From the NCBI GenBank assembly GCA_964490845.1, contig CAZBED010000002.1, positions 418,686 through 482,685 of the forward strand: DNA of 64,000 bases, written 5' to 3'. The DNA is from JADJSS01 sp964490845 (lineage in GTDB: Bacteria > Bacteroidota > Bacteroidia > Chitinophagales > JADIYW01). This document shows positions 44,831-53,612 of the stretch, piece after piece; positions within the stretch are counted from its first letter, which is position 1, and each line of letters opens with the position of its first letter. A program made the translations under genes and the position numbers. Under the pieces are notes generated by a model, which saw nothing but the letters and a program-made list of their open reading frames with translations, did no database searches and was not told the origin of the DNA.

Positions 44831-47716
44831 TTATTTTTTATCCAGTAATCCTTCCACGGTCCAGGAGAAATAAAGCAACGCGCCAACTGCAGGGCCACCG
44901 ATATATTGAGTGTAATATTTATTCAGCAAATTGGTGCCGCCTACCTTGAACGTACTATATGCTTGTGGTACTCTGTAATTGACCTGCGCGTCCAAGGAGT
45001 TGAAAGAAGGAACGTAGCCGGCCGCTAACTGACTGTCCCAGTAGAATCTGCTTTGCCATCTCCAGGTAATGTTGAACCCGAAGTTTTTAAAGGCTTCTTT
45101 AGCGCTGAGGCTCAGATTGACGGTGTGTTCCGGAGTGTTGAATGCCGGAATCAGGATGTCAGTGTTTTTTACTCCTTTTAATTTTGCCCAGCTGTAATTT
45201 GCCGAGAAGGTGAATGTTCTCCAGAAATTATAACTGACTGCCGCGCTGATACCATGATTTTGTACCACTGCCGCGGAGTTGGTCCATAAACGGAAGTTGG
45301 TGTTCTTGCCAAAACTGCCGGCGCTTCGGGCATAGTACACCGTGGAGTCATCTACGCCAATCACTCCTTTGTTGATACGCGTGACTTCTACCTGTCCGAT
45401 AAAATTATGATAGATGTTGAAATAATAATCTACGTCAATAAAAATACGGTCTTTGTAGAACAAACCCTTGTAACCGATTTCCAATGAATTGATTCGTTCG
45501 GGTTTGATATATCCGAAAGGACTTTTTACGAGCAATCCTTTATTCGCTTCTATTGCCTGAACTTCGTTGAACCTGCCCGTGTTGGTACTGTCTTTTACTG
45601 CATTATTAAACGTTCGGACGGTATTTCGCAAATACGAATTTTCTACGATGTTTAAATCTCCTGCCAATACTTCTAAGCCGCCTAAGCGTTTCACACCGCC
45701 GTTATCCACGAAGGAAAAGCCTTCAAACAAAGTCGGGAACCGGAAGCCATTTTGCCAGGATATCCGGAAATTATGTTTTGGCGTAGGAGAAATGACGACT
45801 GCTAACCTTGGATTTACGGCAGGTTTGAAATATTGTACTTTGTCTACGCGTAAAGCTCCGACAAATTTTATCCTGTCTTTCCAAACGGTTTTGGTTGCCT
45901 GGAAGAAACCTCCCACTTTATAATAATTAAAGGATTTGAATAATTTTGTAGAATCAAAACTTCCATCTTTGTTGATGCCAATCGGATTGATAAAGCTATT
46001 ACCATCCGGTGTGACATTTTGGTCTCTGAATTCGATGCCTGCCAGTAAATCAAAATATTTTACTAAATGAGAAAAGTCGTACTGGCCTTCAACCTGAAAT
46101 AATTTCGTTACTAATTTTAATCCAGCTCCTCTGTCCCAGTTGTTGATTTGCGCCAACGCTTTCAGCTTTTCTTTCAGTAGTTCACTGTTCGGTGCATATC
46201 TGCCGGAGTCAGCAAAACTTCTGGCAAGTTCCAGTGCATTCAGAATGGAATCACCCGTGGAAGAGTTAGTTGTCAGTGCATTAAACCGACTGGTAAAATC
46301 TGAATACCATTTTGTGTCAGATTTAAAATTTCTTTCCAGATTTTCCGCCATCGGACGGGCATTATAGGAATCCCCTGTGTTCTCGGTAGTCAGATAAGTC
46401 CTGAAAAAATGATGTTTTCCTGTCCATTCCAGTTTATGCTGTTGTAATAATATTCCGTCCAGTTTTATGCGGTTGCCCCGCTGATACACATTGTCTGCTG
46501 TTCCCACCCTGTAGGTATAGGATAATACATCATCGTTTTTGAATTTGTAGGCCAACTGAACATCACCTTTCAGGTTTTGTACATTATAATCGATAAAATC
46601 TTTCTCGTAATAACCTGTTCTTGCAATCTGATAGGTTTTGCCTCTGAGTACAATATCCTTTCTGTTGGTCGACTCGTTTCCGTAGGAGTTGATAGGGTCT
46701 TTTCCCGGGTTGTCTTCACCTGCAAGTCCCAGCCGTTCGTTAGCGGTTGCGTTCAAATCAGTTTTGTCGTCGGCAATCCAGTCATAGGCTTTGAAATAGG
46801 AGATGTTGATCTTATAGGCAAACCGGTCTTTTACGGTATTCGCGATGCGAACAGCTGTTTCAGTAAGTGGTTTGATTTTTGAGTTGACATCTCCAATATG
46901 GTTAAAACCCACCTTTTGATAAATACTGATGCCTTTGTGCAAGAATGGGTCTTTAGTACTGATATAAGAAACACCATTGATGGCATTCATTCCATAGATG
47001 GCAGATGCTGCACCCGGAATTAATTCCACGGACTGAACATCCAGTTCACTGGGGCCAACAGCATTGGCGATTGGTGCGCCAATACCCGGTGATTGCGTAT
47101 CAGCTCCATCAACCAGTTGCAGGAAACGGGAGTTGGTGGTATTGGTAAATCCTCTTGTATTCGGCACTTTAAATCCTAAGCTGAGTGTCGTCATCTGAAC
47201 GCCTTTAATATTTTCCAGTGCGTCAAAAAAGGAGGGCGCAGCTGTCTGGCGTATGGCCACATTGTCCAGCTTTTCGATACTGACAGGTGATTGTAATATT
47301 TTTTCACTGACACGGGATGCAGACACTACCACTTCATTAATTAAATTGCTTTCCTCTCTCAGTTTCACACCGATTATCAGGCTGTCGGTTACTTTTATCT
47401 CTTTTGATGCATAGCCCACGAGAGATACAACCAGATTCAACGGAAAGGGTTGTTGTGTGGTAATATTAAATTCACCATTTTCATTTGTTATGCCACCTTC
47501 TGTAGTCCCTTTTATCGTGACATTTACTCCGATAAGTGCGTCTTTTTTAGTTTCATCAACAATTTTCCCTTTTACAGTACTTATATTTCCGTTACGCGAT
47601 GTAACAAGAGTTGGATTTTCTGAAACAACAACCCCGCTTTCCTGAGCATTCAGATGGCTTGTAAAGAGTGATAGAGCTGTTGAGGTTACTAATAAAATAT
47701 GTCTTACTTTTTGCAT
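44831..47716 (-). CDS. TonB-dependent outer-membrane receptor
   Basis: A 961-residue receptor. It has a signal peptide (HILLVTSTALSLFTSHLNA), then a carboxypeptidase-regulatory-like beta domain (VKGKIVDETKKDALIGVNVTIKG) and a plug domain with GVQMTTLSLGFKVPNTRGF and SGASAIYG-like GAASAIYGMNA. A 22-strand barrel fills the rest and ends FSWTVEGLLDKK. SusD is absent next door, so it is more likely for a siderophore, metal or cofactor than for glycans; the substrate is unknown. The ATG at 47716 was chosen because it begins the signal peptide. Confidence 0.92.
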   Translation of the reverse strand: MQKVRHILLVTSTALSLFTSHLNAQESGVVVSENPTLVTSRNGNISTVKGKIVDETKKDALIGVNVTIKGTTEGGITNENGEFNITTQQPFPLNLVVSLVGYASKEIKVTDSLIIGVKLREESNLINEVVVSASRVSEKILQSPVSIEKLDNVAIRQTAAPSFFDALENIKGVQMTTLSLGFKVPNTRGFTNTTNSRFLQLVDGADTQSPGIGAPIANAVGPSELDVQSVELIPGAASAIYGMNAINGVSYISTKDPFLHKGISIYQKVGFNHIGDVNSKIKPLTETAVRIANTVKDRFAYKINISYFKAYDWIADDKTDLNATANERLGLAGEDNPGKDPINSYGNESTNRKDIVLRGKTYQIARTGYYEKDFIDYNVQNLKGDVQLAYKFKNDDVLSYTYRVGTADNVYQRGNRIKLDGILLQQHKLEWTGKHHFFRTYLTTENTGDSYNARPMAENLERNFKSDTKWYSDFTSRFNALTTNSSTGDSILNALELARSFADSGRYAPNSELLKEKLKALAQINNWDRGAGLKLVTKLFQVEGQYDFSHLVKYFDLLAGIEFRDQNVTPDGNSFINPIGINKDGSFDSTKLFKSFNYYKVGGFFQATKTVWKDRIKFVGALRVDKVQYFKPAVNPRLAVVISPTPKHNFRISWQNGFRFPTLFEGFSFVDNGGVKRLGGLEVLAGDLNIVENSYLRNTVRTFNNAVKDSTNTGRFNEVQAIEANKGLLVKSPFGYIKPERINSLEIGYKGLFYKDRIFIDVDYYFNIYHNFIGQVEVTRINKGVIGVDDSTVYYARSAGSFGKNTNFRLWTNSAAVVQNHGISAAVSYNFWRTFTFSANYSWAKLKGVKNTDILIPAFNTPEHTVNLSLSAKEAFKNFGFNITWRWQSRFYWDSQLAAGYVPSFNSLDAQVNYRVPQAYSTFKVGGTNLLNKYYTQYIGGPAVGALLYFSWTVEGLLDKK

Positions 47717-47745
47717 ATAGTTCGTATAAAGGTTAATAATTGTGA

Positions 47746-47753
47746 CAAATCTA
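47746..47753 (-). promoter_or_regulatory. -7-like element for the TonB receptor gene
   Basis: On the minus strand TAGATTTG fits TAnnTTTG, 29 nt before the ATG at 47716. No good -33 element is seen. Confidence 0.4.
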
Positions 47754-47926
47754 TAAAATCTACCAAATATATAGACTATATGTAGTAATAAAATTAAAGA
47801 CTGAAACATAATTAATTGATAATAAGCTGTTTGAAAACATTTCTTAACAAAAAGAAAATATTAGACTCCTGTTTTCTGAATAAAATCGGTATAAAAAAGT
47901 ATATTTAGACACAATAAAATAAGTGT

Positions 47927-48253
47927 ATGAATTACTTCATGTTGATAACAGGTGTGGTGTTTAATGTGTTCACCAATATAGGTTTTAAATATGCCGCGAT
48001 GGTACAGAACAGACCGGTCAAAAAATGGTCGTTTTTTAGTATTGCTTTAATATTTGGTTTGCTGAATTCGGTATGTGTTACGGAAGCCTTGAAATCGATA
48101 CCATTGAATGTGGTAAGCACTATTTTCTTTTCTATGACAATAGTTGGATTACTGCTAGTTTCGTATTTCATCTTTCATGAGCAGATGAACTGGATGCGTG
48201 TAGCGGGGATAGGTGTAATTGTAACGGGTGTTGTAATGATTACTATGAATTAG
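47927..48253 (+). CDS. Small EamA/SMR-type membrane protein
   Basis: A 108-residue protein with four membrane segments, of EamA/small-multidrug-resistance type. The first helix is FMLITGVVFNVFTNIGFKYAA, the third is NVVSTIFFSMTIVGLLLVSYF, and the FHEQMNWMRVAGIGVIVTGVV end is typical. The usual SMR glutamate in helix 1 (as in EmrE) is absent, so drug export is unlikely. Function is unknown. It faces the GH20 gene with 12 nt between the stops. Confidence 0.78.
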   Translation: MNYFMLITGVVFNVFTNIGFKYAAMVQNRPVKKWSFFSIALIFGLLNSVCVTEALKSIPLNVVSTIFFSMTIVGLLLVSYFIFHEQMNWMRVAGIGVIVTGVVMITMN

Positions 48254-48265
48254 AGGAACCTAGCA

Positions 48266-49846
48266 TTATTCCTTATTCGGTTTTTCTTTTTTCGGTTTGA
48301 TACGAACCAAATCAACCGGTGGCAATTCTTTCTCTTTGACGAAATAATTTTTCAGGGAGGTTAAACGATTGTAAAAATCGGTATAGTTTTTATTCGCTTT
48401 TTTTGTCCATACACATTCAGCCAGCGCCGTAATACGGGGGAAAATCTGATTCTGTAAGCGTTCCTCGTCTTCAATATATTCTGTCCAGACACAAGCCTGC
48501 CCGCCTAAAATATGTTTTTGTGCTTCCGCACCTTTAACCTTTGAAAGCGGGTCAAAGCCGTACACCTTGTCCAATGGCAGATAGACCATATAAATGGCTT
48601 TCTTTTCTTCATCCCAATCCTGATGATAGTCGAAATAAGTTAACTGACGGGGGGTCATGATGACGTCATTTCCAAGTTTGGCAGCCTTGATACCTGCAGA
48701 AGTACCACGCCAGCTCATTACCGTTACATCTTTAGAAACACTGCCATTCATGATTTCGCCCCATCCTATACATTTTCTGTCTTTTTTGGCAAGGTAGTCT
48801 TCCGTTTGCTGCAGAAAATAAGACTGAATCTGTTTAGCGGAAATACTTTTATCCAATGCAAATTTTTTCCCGGTACTGCTTTCCTGCCAATGTTTGGTCG
48901 GCACTTCATCGCCGCCAATATGAATGTACTTGCCCGGAAATAAAGAGCATACTTCATCCATGACATCTTTAATAAATTGGAAAGTTGAATCGGACGGGCA
49001 TAAGATATCATCTTTGATGCCGTATGTAGCCGGCACATCTATTGATTTTGAATAACAACCCAATTCAGGATAAGCAGCGATAATCGCGGAAGAATGTCCC
49101 GGCAAATCTATTTCCGGAATAACAGTGATGAAACGTTCTTTTGCATACTGTACCACCTGCCTGATTTCATCCTGTGTATAAAACCCTCCTGTTTTTTTGC
49201 CGTTTTTTTCCGTACGCCAGGCACCCACTTCTGTTAGTTTTGGATATTTTTTTATTTCCAATCGCCACCCCTGGTCGTCCGTTAAGTGCCAGTGAAACTG
49301 GTTGAGTTTCAGTTTGGCCATTACATCCAGGTATTTTTTTATCACGTCTACTCCAAAGAAGTGTCGGCTGACATCCAGATGCAGGCCGCGATAAAGGAAT
49401 GCCGGCTGGTCGTTAATAGTCATGCAGTTCAAACTTCTGGATGTATCTGTCCGCAGGAGCTGCAGCAAACTCTGCATACCATAATACAGGCCGGCATTTC
49501 CGGTAGAACTGATAGTAATCACCGCCGGTGTAATATCAAGTGTATAGCCTTCAGCGGCAATTGTACTGTTGGCAGGTAACTGCAGGTTGATGTTGATGGA
49601 AAGCGTGCCGGGAGCGATAGGCAGAATGTTTATTTTCTTTGCTTTAACGGAGTCCGTCAGTTGCTGGACAATGCGCTTGGTGGGGTCATCGCCCCGGATG
49701 ATTTTTATACTAACTCCCTTAGAATAATTGAATTTGCCTTCGCCCACTTTAATTTCATTGGGCATAGGAATAACGGCAACCTGCCCTTTCATAAGTAAAG
49801 GGATACAACAAAACGCTATAAAAAAAAGATACAGAAATTGTTTCAT
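48266..49846 (-). CDS. Beta-N-acetylhexosaminidase, GH20
   Basis: A 526-residue exported glycoside hydrolase (signal FLYLFFIAFCCIPLLMKG). A GH20b N-terminal domain (30-150) precedes the GH20 barrel, with LHLDVSRHFFGVD, WHLTDDQGWRLEI and the catalytic Asp-Glu pair in HIGGDEVPTKHW. It releases terminal GlcNAc from chitin or peptidoglycan fragments. The ATG at 49846 was chosen over one at 49903 because it begins the signal peptide. It starts 13 nt after a Fur-family gene on the same strand. Confidence 0.94.
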   Translation of the reverse strand: MKQFLYLFFIAFCCIPLLMKGQVAVIPMPNEIKVGEGKFNYSKGVSIKIIRGDDPTKRIVQQLTDSVKAKKINILPIAPGTLSININLQLPANSTIAAEGYTLDITPAVITISSTGNAGLYYGMQSLLQLLRTDTSRSLNCMTINDQPAFLYRGLHLDVSRHFFGVDVIKKYLDVMAKLKLNQFHWHLTDDQGWRLEIKKYPKLTEVGAWRTEKNGKKTGGFYTQDEIRQVVQYAKERFITVIPEIDLPGHSSAIIAAYPELGCYSKSIDVPATYGIKDDILCPSDSTFQFIKDVMDEVCSLFPGKYIHIGGDEVPTKHWQESSTGKKFALDKSISAKQIQSYFLQQTEDYLAKKDRKCIGWGEIMNGSVSKDVTVMSWRGTSAGIKAAKLGNDVIMTPRQLTYFDYHQDWDEEKKAIYMVYLPLDKVYGFDPLSKVKGAEAQKHILGGQACVWTEYIEDEERLQNQIFPRITALAECVWTKKANKNYTDFYNRLTSLKNYFVKEKELPPVDLVRIKPKKEKPNKE

Positions 49847-49859
49847 GTGAAAATGCAGA

Positions 49860-50324
49860 TTATGATTTTTTATACGTGCATTTCGGATTATTACAATTTC
49901 CATACAACGTAAGAGAGTGGCTTTTTATTGTCTGCTGGAATAATTCACCCGCCGTGGTTTTGACTTGTTGCAGGCGCGGGTCGCAGAATTCGAATACATG
50001 TCCGCAGTCCACGCATATTAAATGATCATGGTTTCTGTTGCCATACGATTTTTCATACATTGCATGGTTCTGCCCGAATTGGTGTTTGGTCACCAGTTCA
50101 CATTGTACCAAGACATCTAATGTATTGTAAACGGTTGCCCGGCTGACATTATGGAGATTGTTCTTCATTTGCAGATACAACTCCTCCGCATCAAAATGAT
50201 CTTCACGGCTGTATATTTCCTCCAGAATGGAAAATCGTTCCGGCGTTTTGCGTTGTTTGTTATTCTCCAGATAAGTAGAAAAGAGATGTTTTACTTCAGA
50301 AAATAATTTTGGATCAATAGCCAT
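49860..50324 (-). CDS. Fur-family metal-dependent regulator
   Basis: A 154-residue Fur/PerR/Zur-type repressor. The winged-helix domain has KTPERFSILEEIYSREDHFDAEELY and SRATVYNTLDVL. Metal residues are NHDHLICVDCGHVFEF, with two Cys for structural zinc, and the C-terminal CNNPKC. Whether it is Fur, PerR or Zur cannot be decided from the sequence. It lies directly upstream of the GH20 gene (13 nt) and downstream of the relA/spoT gene (63 nt), all on the minus strand. Confidence 0.88.
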   Translation of the reverse strand: MAIDPKLFSEVKHLFSTYLENNKQRKTPERFSILEEIYSREDHFDAEELYLQMKNNLHNVSRATVYNTLDVLVQCELVTKHQFGQNHAMYEKSYGNRNHDHLICVDCGHVFEFCDPRLQQVKTTAGELFQQTIKSHSLTLYGNCNNPKCTYKKS

Positions 50325-50387
50325 AGTGCAAACTTACGATTTACGATGTTAAAAATAGTGTATTACCTGCAAAAAACATCATCTACG

Positions 50388-52610
50388 TTAAATCTCCTCC
50401 CGTATAACCGACGTCACGCCTTCCAGCGATTTGAGTTTGAGAATGAGTTTATTCACCTGGTCATTATCCTTTACAAATACTTTAATGATCCCCTCAAAAA
50501 TGCCTTCTTTGGTTTCTATGGAAACGGACTGCATATTCAGTTTCATATCGCCGGATATAATCGTGGTAAGCTTGTTGATGACACCGATATCATCCAGGCC
50601 AATTAGTTTTATCGTAGTCAGGAATGCAGGGGTGGTATTCGCTGTCCATCGTGTTTTGATGATGCGATACCCGTATTTTGACATCAAATTGATTACGTTC
50701 GGGCAGCCGGTCCGGTGTATTTTTATCACGCCGTTAATGGAAATAAAACCCACCACATCATCGCCGGGAATAGCATTGCAGCATTTGGCGAATTCATACG
50801 GAAATTTGGAGGATTCATCAAAAATAACCAGTTCCGCATTTTTGGGTATATCGCCTGCCGGTTCCTGATAGAATGTTTGTTCTTCTTTTGGTTTTCCTAC
50901 TTTCTCTATCTTAATGACCTCTAAGGTTCCGCCGACACTTTTAAGTTGCTTTAAGTCGGCTAAATTGAAATTTCCTTTGGCAATACCATAGAACAAATCC
51001 ATAGAACTGGGAGCCTTGAAAAAAGTGGTAATCAGATTGATGTTATCATTGGAAAAATTGGCTTTCAGCTGGCTTAGTTTCCGCTCCAGAATCTCCTTGC
51101 CATCCTCCGCGATTTTTCTTTTCTCTTCCCGCAGCGAGTTCTTGATTTTTGATTTAGCTCTGGAGGTGGTAACAATATTCAACCAGTCCTCGCTGGGCTT
51201 TTGCTTGCGCGAGGTAATGATTTCCACCTGGTCGCCATTGCCCAATATATGGCTGATAGGCACCAGCTTACCATTCACCTTAGCGCCTATCGTGGTATCG
51301 CCGACATTGGTGTGAATAGAGTAGGCAAAATCCAGCGCAGTCGCACCCGCGGGCAAAATTTTTAATTCTCCTTTTGGCGTAAAATTATAAATCTCCTTTT
51401 GGTAAAGTTGGAGTTTGAAATCGTTGATGAATTCTATAGGATTGACATCCGGATTTTTCAAAAACTCGCGTACCTGCATCAGCCAGCTTTCAATAGCCTC
51501 TTCGGTGGTGTTTTGCGATTTGAATTTGTTTTCTTTGTATTTGTAATGCGCGGCAAGCCCTTTTTCCGCCACTTCGTCCATACGTTGCGATCGAATCTGT
51601 ACTTCCACCCATTTTCCTCCGGGCCCCATCACGGTGGTGTGCAGCGATTCATATCCGTTGCCTTTCGGATGTGAAATCCAGTCACGCATTCGATTGGGCT
51701 GTGGAGAGTATTTATCGGTAACGATGGAATATGCCCGCCAGCAATCTTCTTTTTCCTTTTCCTGTGGCGAATCCAGAATGACCCGGATAGCAAATTTATC
51801 ATACACATCATCAAATTCCACCTCCTTTTTCTTCATCTTGTTCCAGATCGATGAGATGGACTTTGGGCGTCCGAAAACATTAGCCTTTAGTCCTGATTTA
51901 TCCATTTCTTCCTGAAGCGGCCTCACAAAGTCGTTGATATATTTGGCTCTTTCTTTTTTAGTGGATTCAAGGGCTCGGGCAATTTCCTTGTATTTTTCGG
52001 ATTCCGTATATTTCATCGCCAGGTCTTCCAGTTCCCCTTTAATGGAATAAAGGCCCAGACGATGGGCTAAAGGGGCATACAGATAAATGGTTTCCGAGGC
52101 GATTTTTAACTGATTCTTTCTGCTCACACCATCCAGCGTCCGCATATTATGAAGGCGGTCAGCAATTTTGATGAGGATAACGCGAATGTCATCGCTTAGC
52201 GTCAAAAGTATTTTCCGGTAATTTTCCGCCTGTATGGATTCCGTCTGATGGGAGATTTTGCTGATTTTGGTTAGGCCGTCAATGATTTTGGCAGCTGTGT
52301 TGCCAAATTCTTTTTTTACATCCTCCAGCGTCATTTCGGTATCTTCCACCGTATCGTGCAGCAGTGCGCAGATGATGGAGGTAGTACCCAGCCCCATGTC
52401 GCCGGCTACAATTTTGGCCACGGCCAGCGGGTGATGAATATAAGGTTCGCCGCTTTTTCGCCGCATGTGTTTGTGCGCATCTACAGCCATCTCAAATGCA
52501 TGCCGGATGCGTTTGTCATCTCCCTTGTGCATGCGCGGGCGCGCCAGGCGCAAGAGTTGGCGATAGTCTTTCAGAATGGCCTGCTTCTCAGCTTCTATGT
52601 TTACTTCCAT
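50388..52610 (-). CDS. RelA/SpoT (p)ppGpp synthetase/hydrolase
   Basis: A 740-residue long RSH protein that makes and breaks the alarmone (p)ppGpp. The HD hydrolase domain (about 25-190) keeps HDTVEDTEMTLEDV and KIADRLHNMRTL. The synthetase domain has GRPKSISSIWNKM and EFDDVYDKFAIRVI, then NGYESLHTTVMGP. The TGS domain (from YNFTPKGELKILPAGATALDFAYSIHT) and a C-terminal ACT domain follow. An intact HD pair suggests a bifunctional enzyme. Confidence 0.95.
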   Translation of the reverse strand: MEVNIEAEKQAILKDYRQLLRLARPRMHKGDDKRIRHAFEMAVDAHKHMRRKSGEPYIHHPLAVAKIVAGDMGLGTTSIICALLHDTVEDTEMTLEDVKKEFGNTAAKIIDGLTKISKISHQTESIQAENYRKILLTLSDDIRVILIKIADRLHNMRTLDGVSRKNQLKIASETIYLYAPLAHRLGLYSIKGELEDLAMKYTESEKYKEIARALESTKKERAKYINDFVRPLQEEMDKSGLKANVFGRPKSISSIWNKMKKKEVEFDDVYDKFAIRVILDSPQEKEKEDCWRAYSIVTDKYSPQPNRMRDWISHPKGNGYESLHTTVMGPGGKWVEVQIRSQRMDEVAEKGLAAHYKYKENKFKSQNTTEEAIESWLMQVREFLKNPDVNPIEFINDFKLQLYQKEIYNFTPKGELKILPAGATALDFAYSIHTNVGDTTIGAKVNGKLVPISHILGNGDQVEIITSRKQKPSEDWLNIVTTSRAKSKIKNSLREEKRKIAEDGKEILERKLSQLKANFSNDNINLITTFFKAPSSMDLFYGIAKGNFNLADLKQLKSVGGTLEVIKIEKVGKPKEEQTFYQEPAGDIPKNAELVIFDESSKFPYEFAKCCNAIPGDDVVGFISINGVIKIHRTGCPNVINLMSKYGYRIIKTRWTANTTPAFLTTIKLIGLDDIGVINKLTTIISGDMKLNMQSVSIETKEGIFEGIIKVFVKDNDQVNKLILKLKSLEGVTSVIREEI

Positions 52611-52637
52611 GGATATACAATATACAATCTTCCGGCT

Positions 52638-52670
52638 AAAAAAAAAAGTTCAAGCATTAACTTGAACTTT
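52638..52670 (-). terminator. Terminator of the OmpH-family gene
   Basis: A 10-bp stem, AAAGTTCAAG (52645-52654) with CTTGAACTTT (52661-52670), has a 6-nt loop and a run of ten U on the minus strand (52647-52638). It lies between the OmpH gene and relA/spoT. Confidence 0.8.
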
Positions 52671-52696
52671 TAACCACTGAGGGATAATCCGCAATA

Positions 52697-53299
52697 TTAT
52701 TTTTTTAACTTGTCGTATTCTTCATTCATTCCCTTTATCACTTCATCCGTTATGTTATTGGCCTCGTTGACATACAACAGGTTTATCGTCTCCTTCATAT
52801 AAGGCAATATATAAGTGTATCTGCCGTCGGCATTGTACTTTTTCAGGTATTCAATCATTTTTTCCTGCAACTTCATATTGAAATCCTGAGTTTCCTGCAT
52901 GAATTGTGCTTCCATCTTTTCTTTACGGTCCTGAATCTGCTGTTGTTTAGCCATCAGTTTTTGCTGCGCTGCCGCTCCTTCTTCTTCAGTCATCATTTGG
53001 GCTTTTTGCGCGAGGCTGGCGTATTCAGACTGGAACGCGCTGATGCTTCTGTCTAATTCCGCTTCCATGGATTTTTGTCTTGCCTCCAGCTCCGCCTTTT
53101 TAAGTTTAAAGAAGGTATAGTGTGTCTGAAAGGTATCAATATCCACATAGGCAATTTGAGGTACGGTAACCGTTTTGCCATTGGTCTGTATCACCTGCGG
53201 CCCTGCTGGTGCCTTTGGCGATGAGCTGAAATGCAGATAAAAAAGGACGCCTACCAATATGAATAGCAGTGCGTTCAGTGCGAGAGATAAATTTTTCAT
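52697..53299 (-). CDS. OmpH/Skp family periplasmic chaperone
   Basis: A 200-residue Skp-like protein. An N-terminal membrane or signal segment (LALNALLFILVGVLFYLHF) is followed by the start of the core (IAYVDIDTFQTHYTFFKLKK) and a long alpha-helical hairpin rich in Gln, Glu and Lys (about 70-150). Skp trimers hold unfolded outer-membrane proteins. The N-terminal segment may act as an anchor and not be cleaved, since no clear signal-peptidase site follows it. Confidence 0.85.
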   Translation of the reverse strand: MKNLSLALNALLFILVGVLFYLHFSSSPKAPAGPQVIQTNGKTVTVPQIAYVDIDTFQTHYTFFKLKKAELEARQKSMEAELDRSISAFQSEYASLAQKAQMMTEEEGAAAQQKLMAKQQQIQDRKEKMEAQFMQETQDFNMKLQEKMIEYLKKYNADGRYTYILPYMKETINLLYVNEANNITDEVIKGMNEEYDKLKK

Positions 53300-53398
53300 A
53301 CCGGCAAAGATAACTACATTTTTTCCTTTAAACCGACATCTTCACCAAACTTAACACCATTTTCAAACCGACAATTTTTCAAATTTGTAAAATATACG

Positions 53399-53406
53399 TA
53401 TCTTTG
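53399..53406 (+). promoter_or_regulatory. -7 element for tRNA-Leu
   Basis: TATCTTTG matches the -7 consensus exactly, 12 nt before the mature tRNA 5' end. The -33 region is T-rich and has no TTG. Confidence 0.6.
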
Positions 53407-53417
53407 CCGTCCATTTT

Positions 53418-53497
53418 GCGGGTGTGGCGAAATTGGTAGACGCACTAGACTTAGGATCTAGCGGGCAACCATGGGGGTTCGAGTCCCTCCACCCGCA
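53418..53497 (+). tRNA. tRNA-Leu, anticodon UAG
   Basis: An 80-nt tRNA. The acceptor stem GCGGGTG pairs with CACCCGC, the anticodon stem CTAGA/TCTAG carries the loop CTTAGGA with anticodon TAG, and the T arm has GGTTCGAGTCC. A long variable arm is present, as expected for Leu. The CCA end is not encoded (A73 is followed by CGT). Confidence 0.96.
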
Positions 53498-53501
53498 CGT
53501 T

Positions 53502-53566
53502 TAAATGTTGAATGTGCAATGATATACGTTATTCGGATGACTATATTATTTTACATTCAACATTTA
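53502..53566. repeat. 14-bp inverted repeat with 7-nt internal period
   Basis: TAAATGTTGAATGT (53502-53515) and its exact complement (53553-53566) are separated by 37 nt, between tRNA-Leu and tig. Each arm has a 7-nt period (TAAATGT TGAATGT; ACATTCA ACATTTA). It resembles the heptameric repeat blocks in sucB. Confidence 0.75.
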
Positions 53567-53612
53567 CTATTTTACTTATTACCGACATCGTTTAACTAAT
53601 AACATATTCAAC

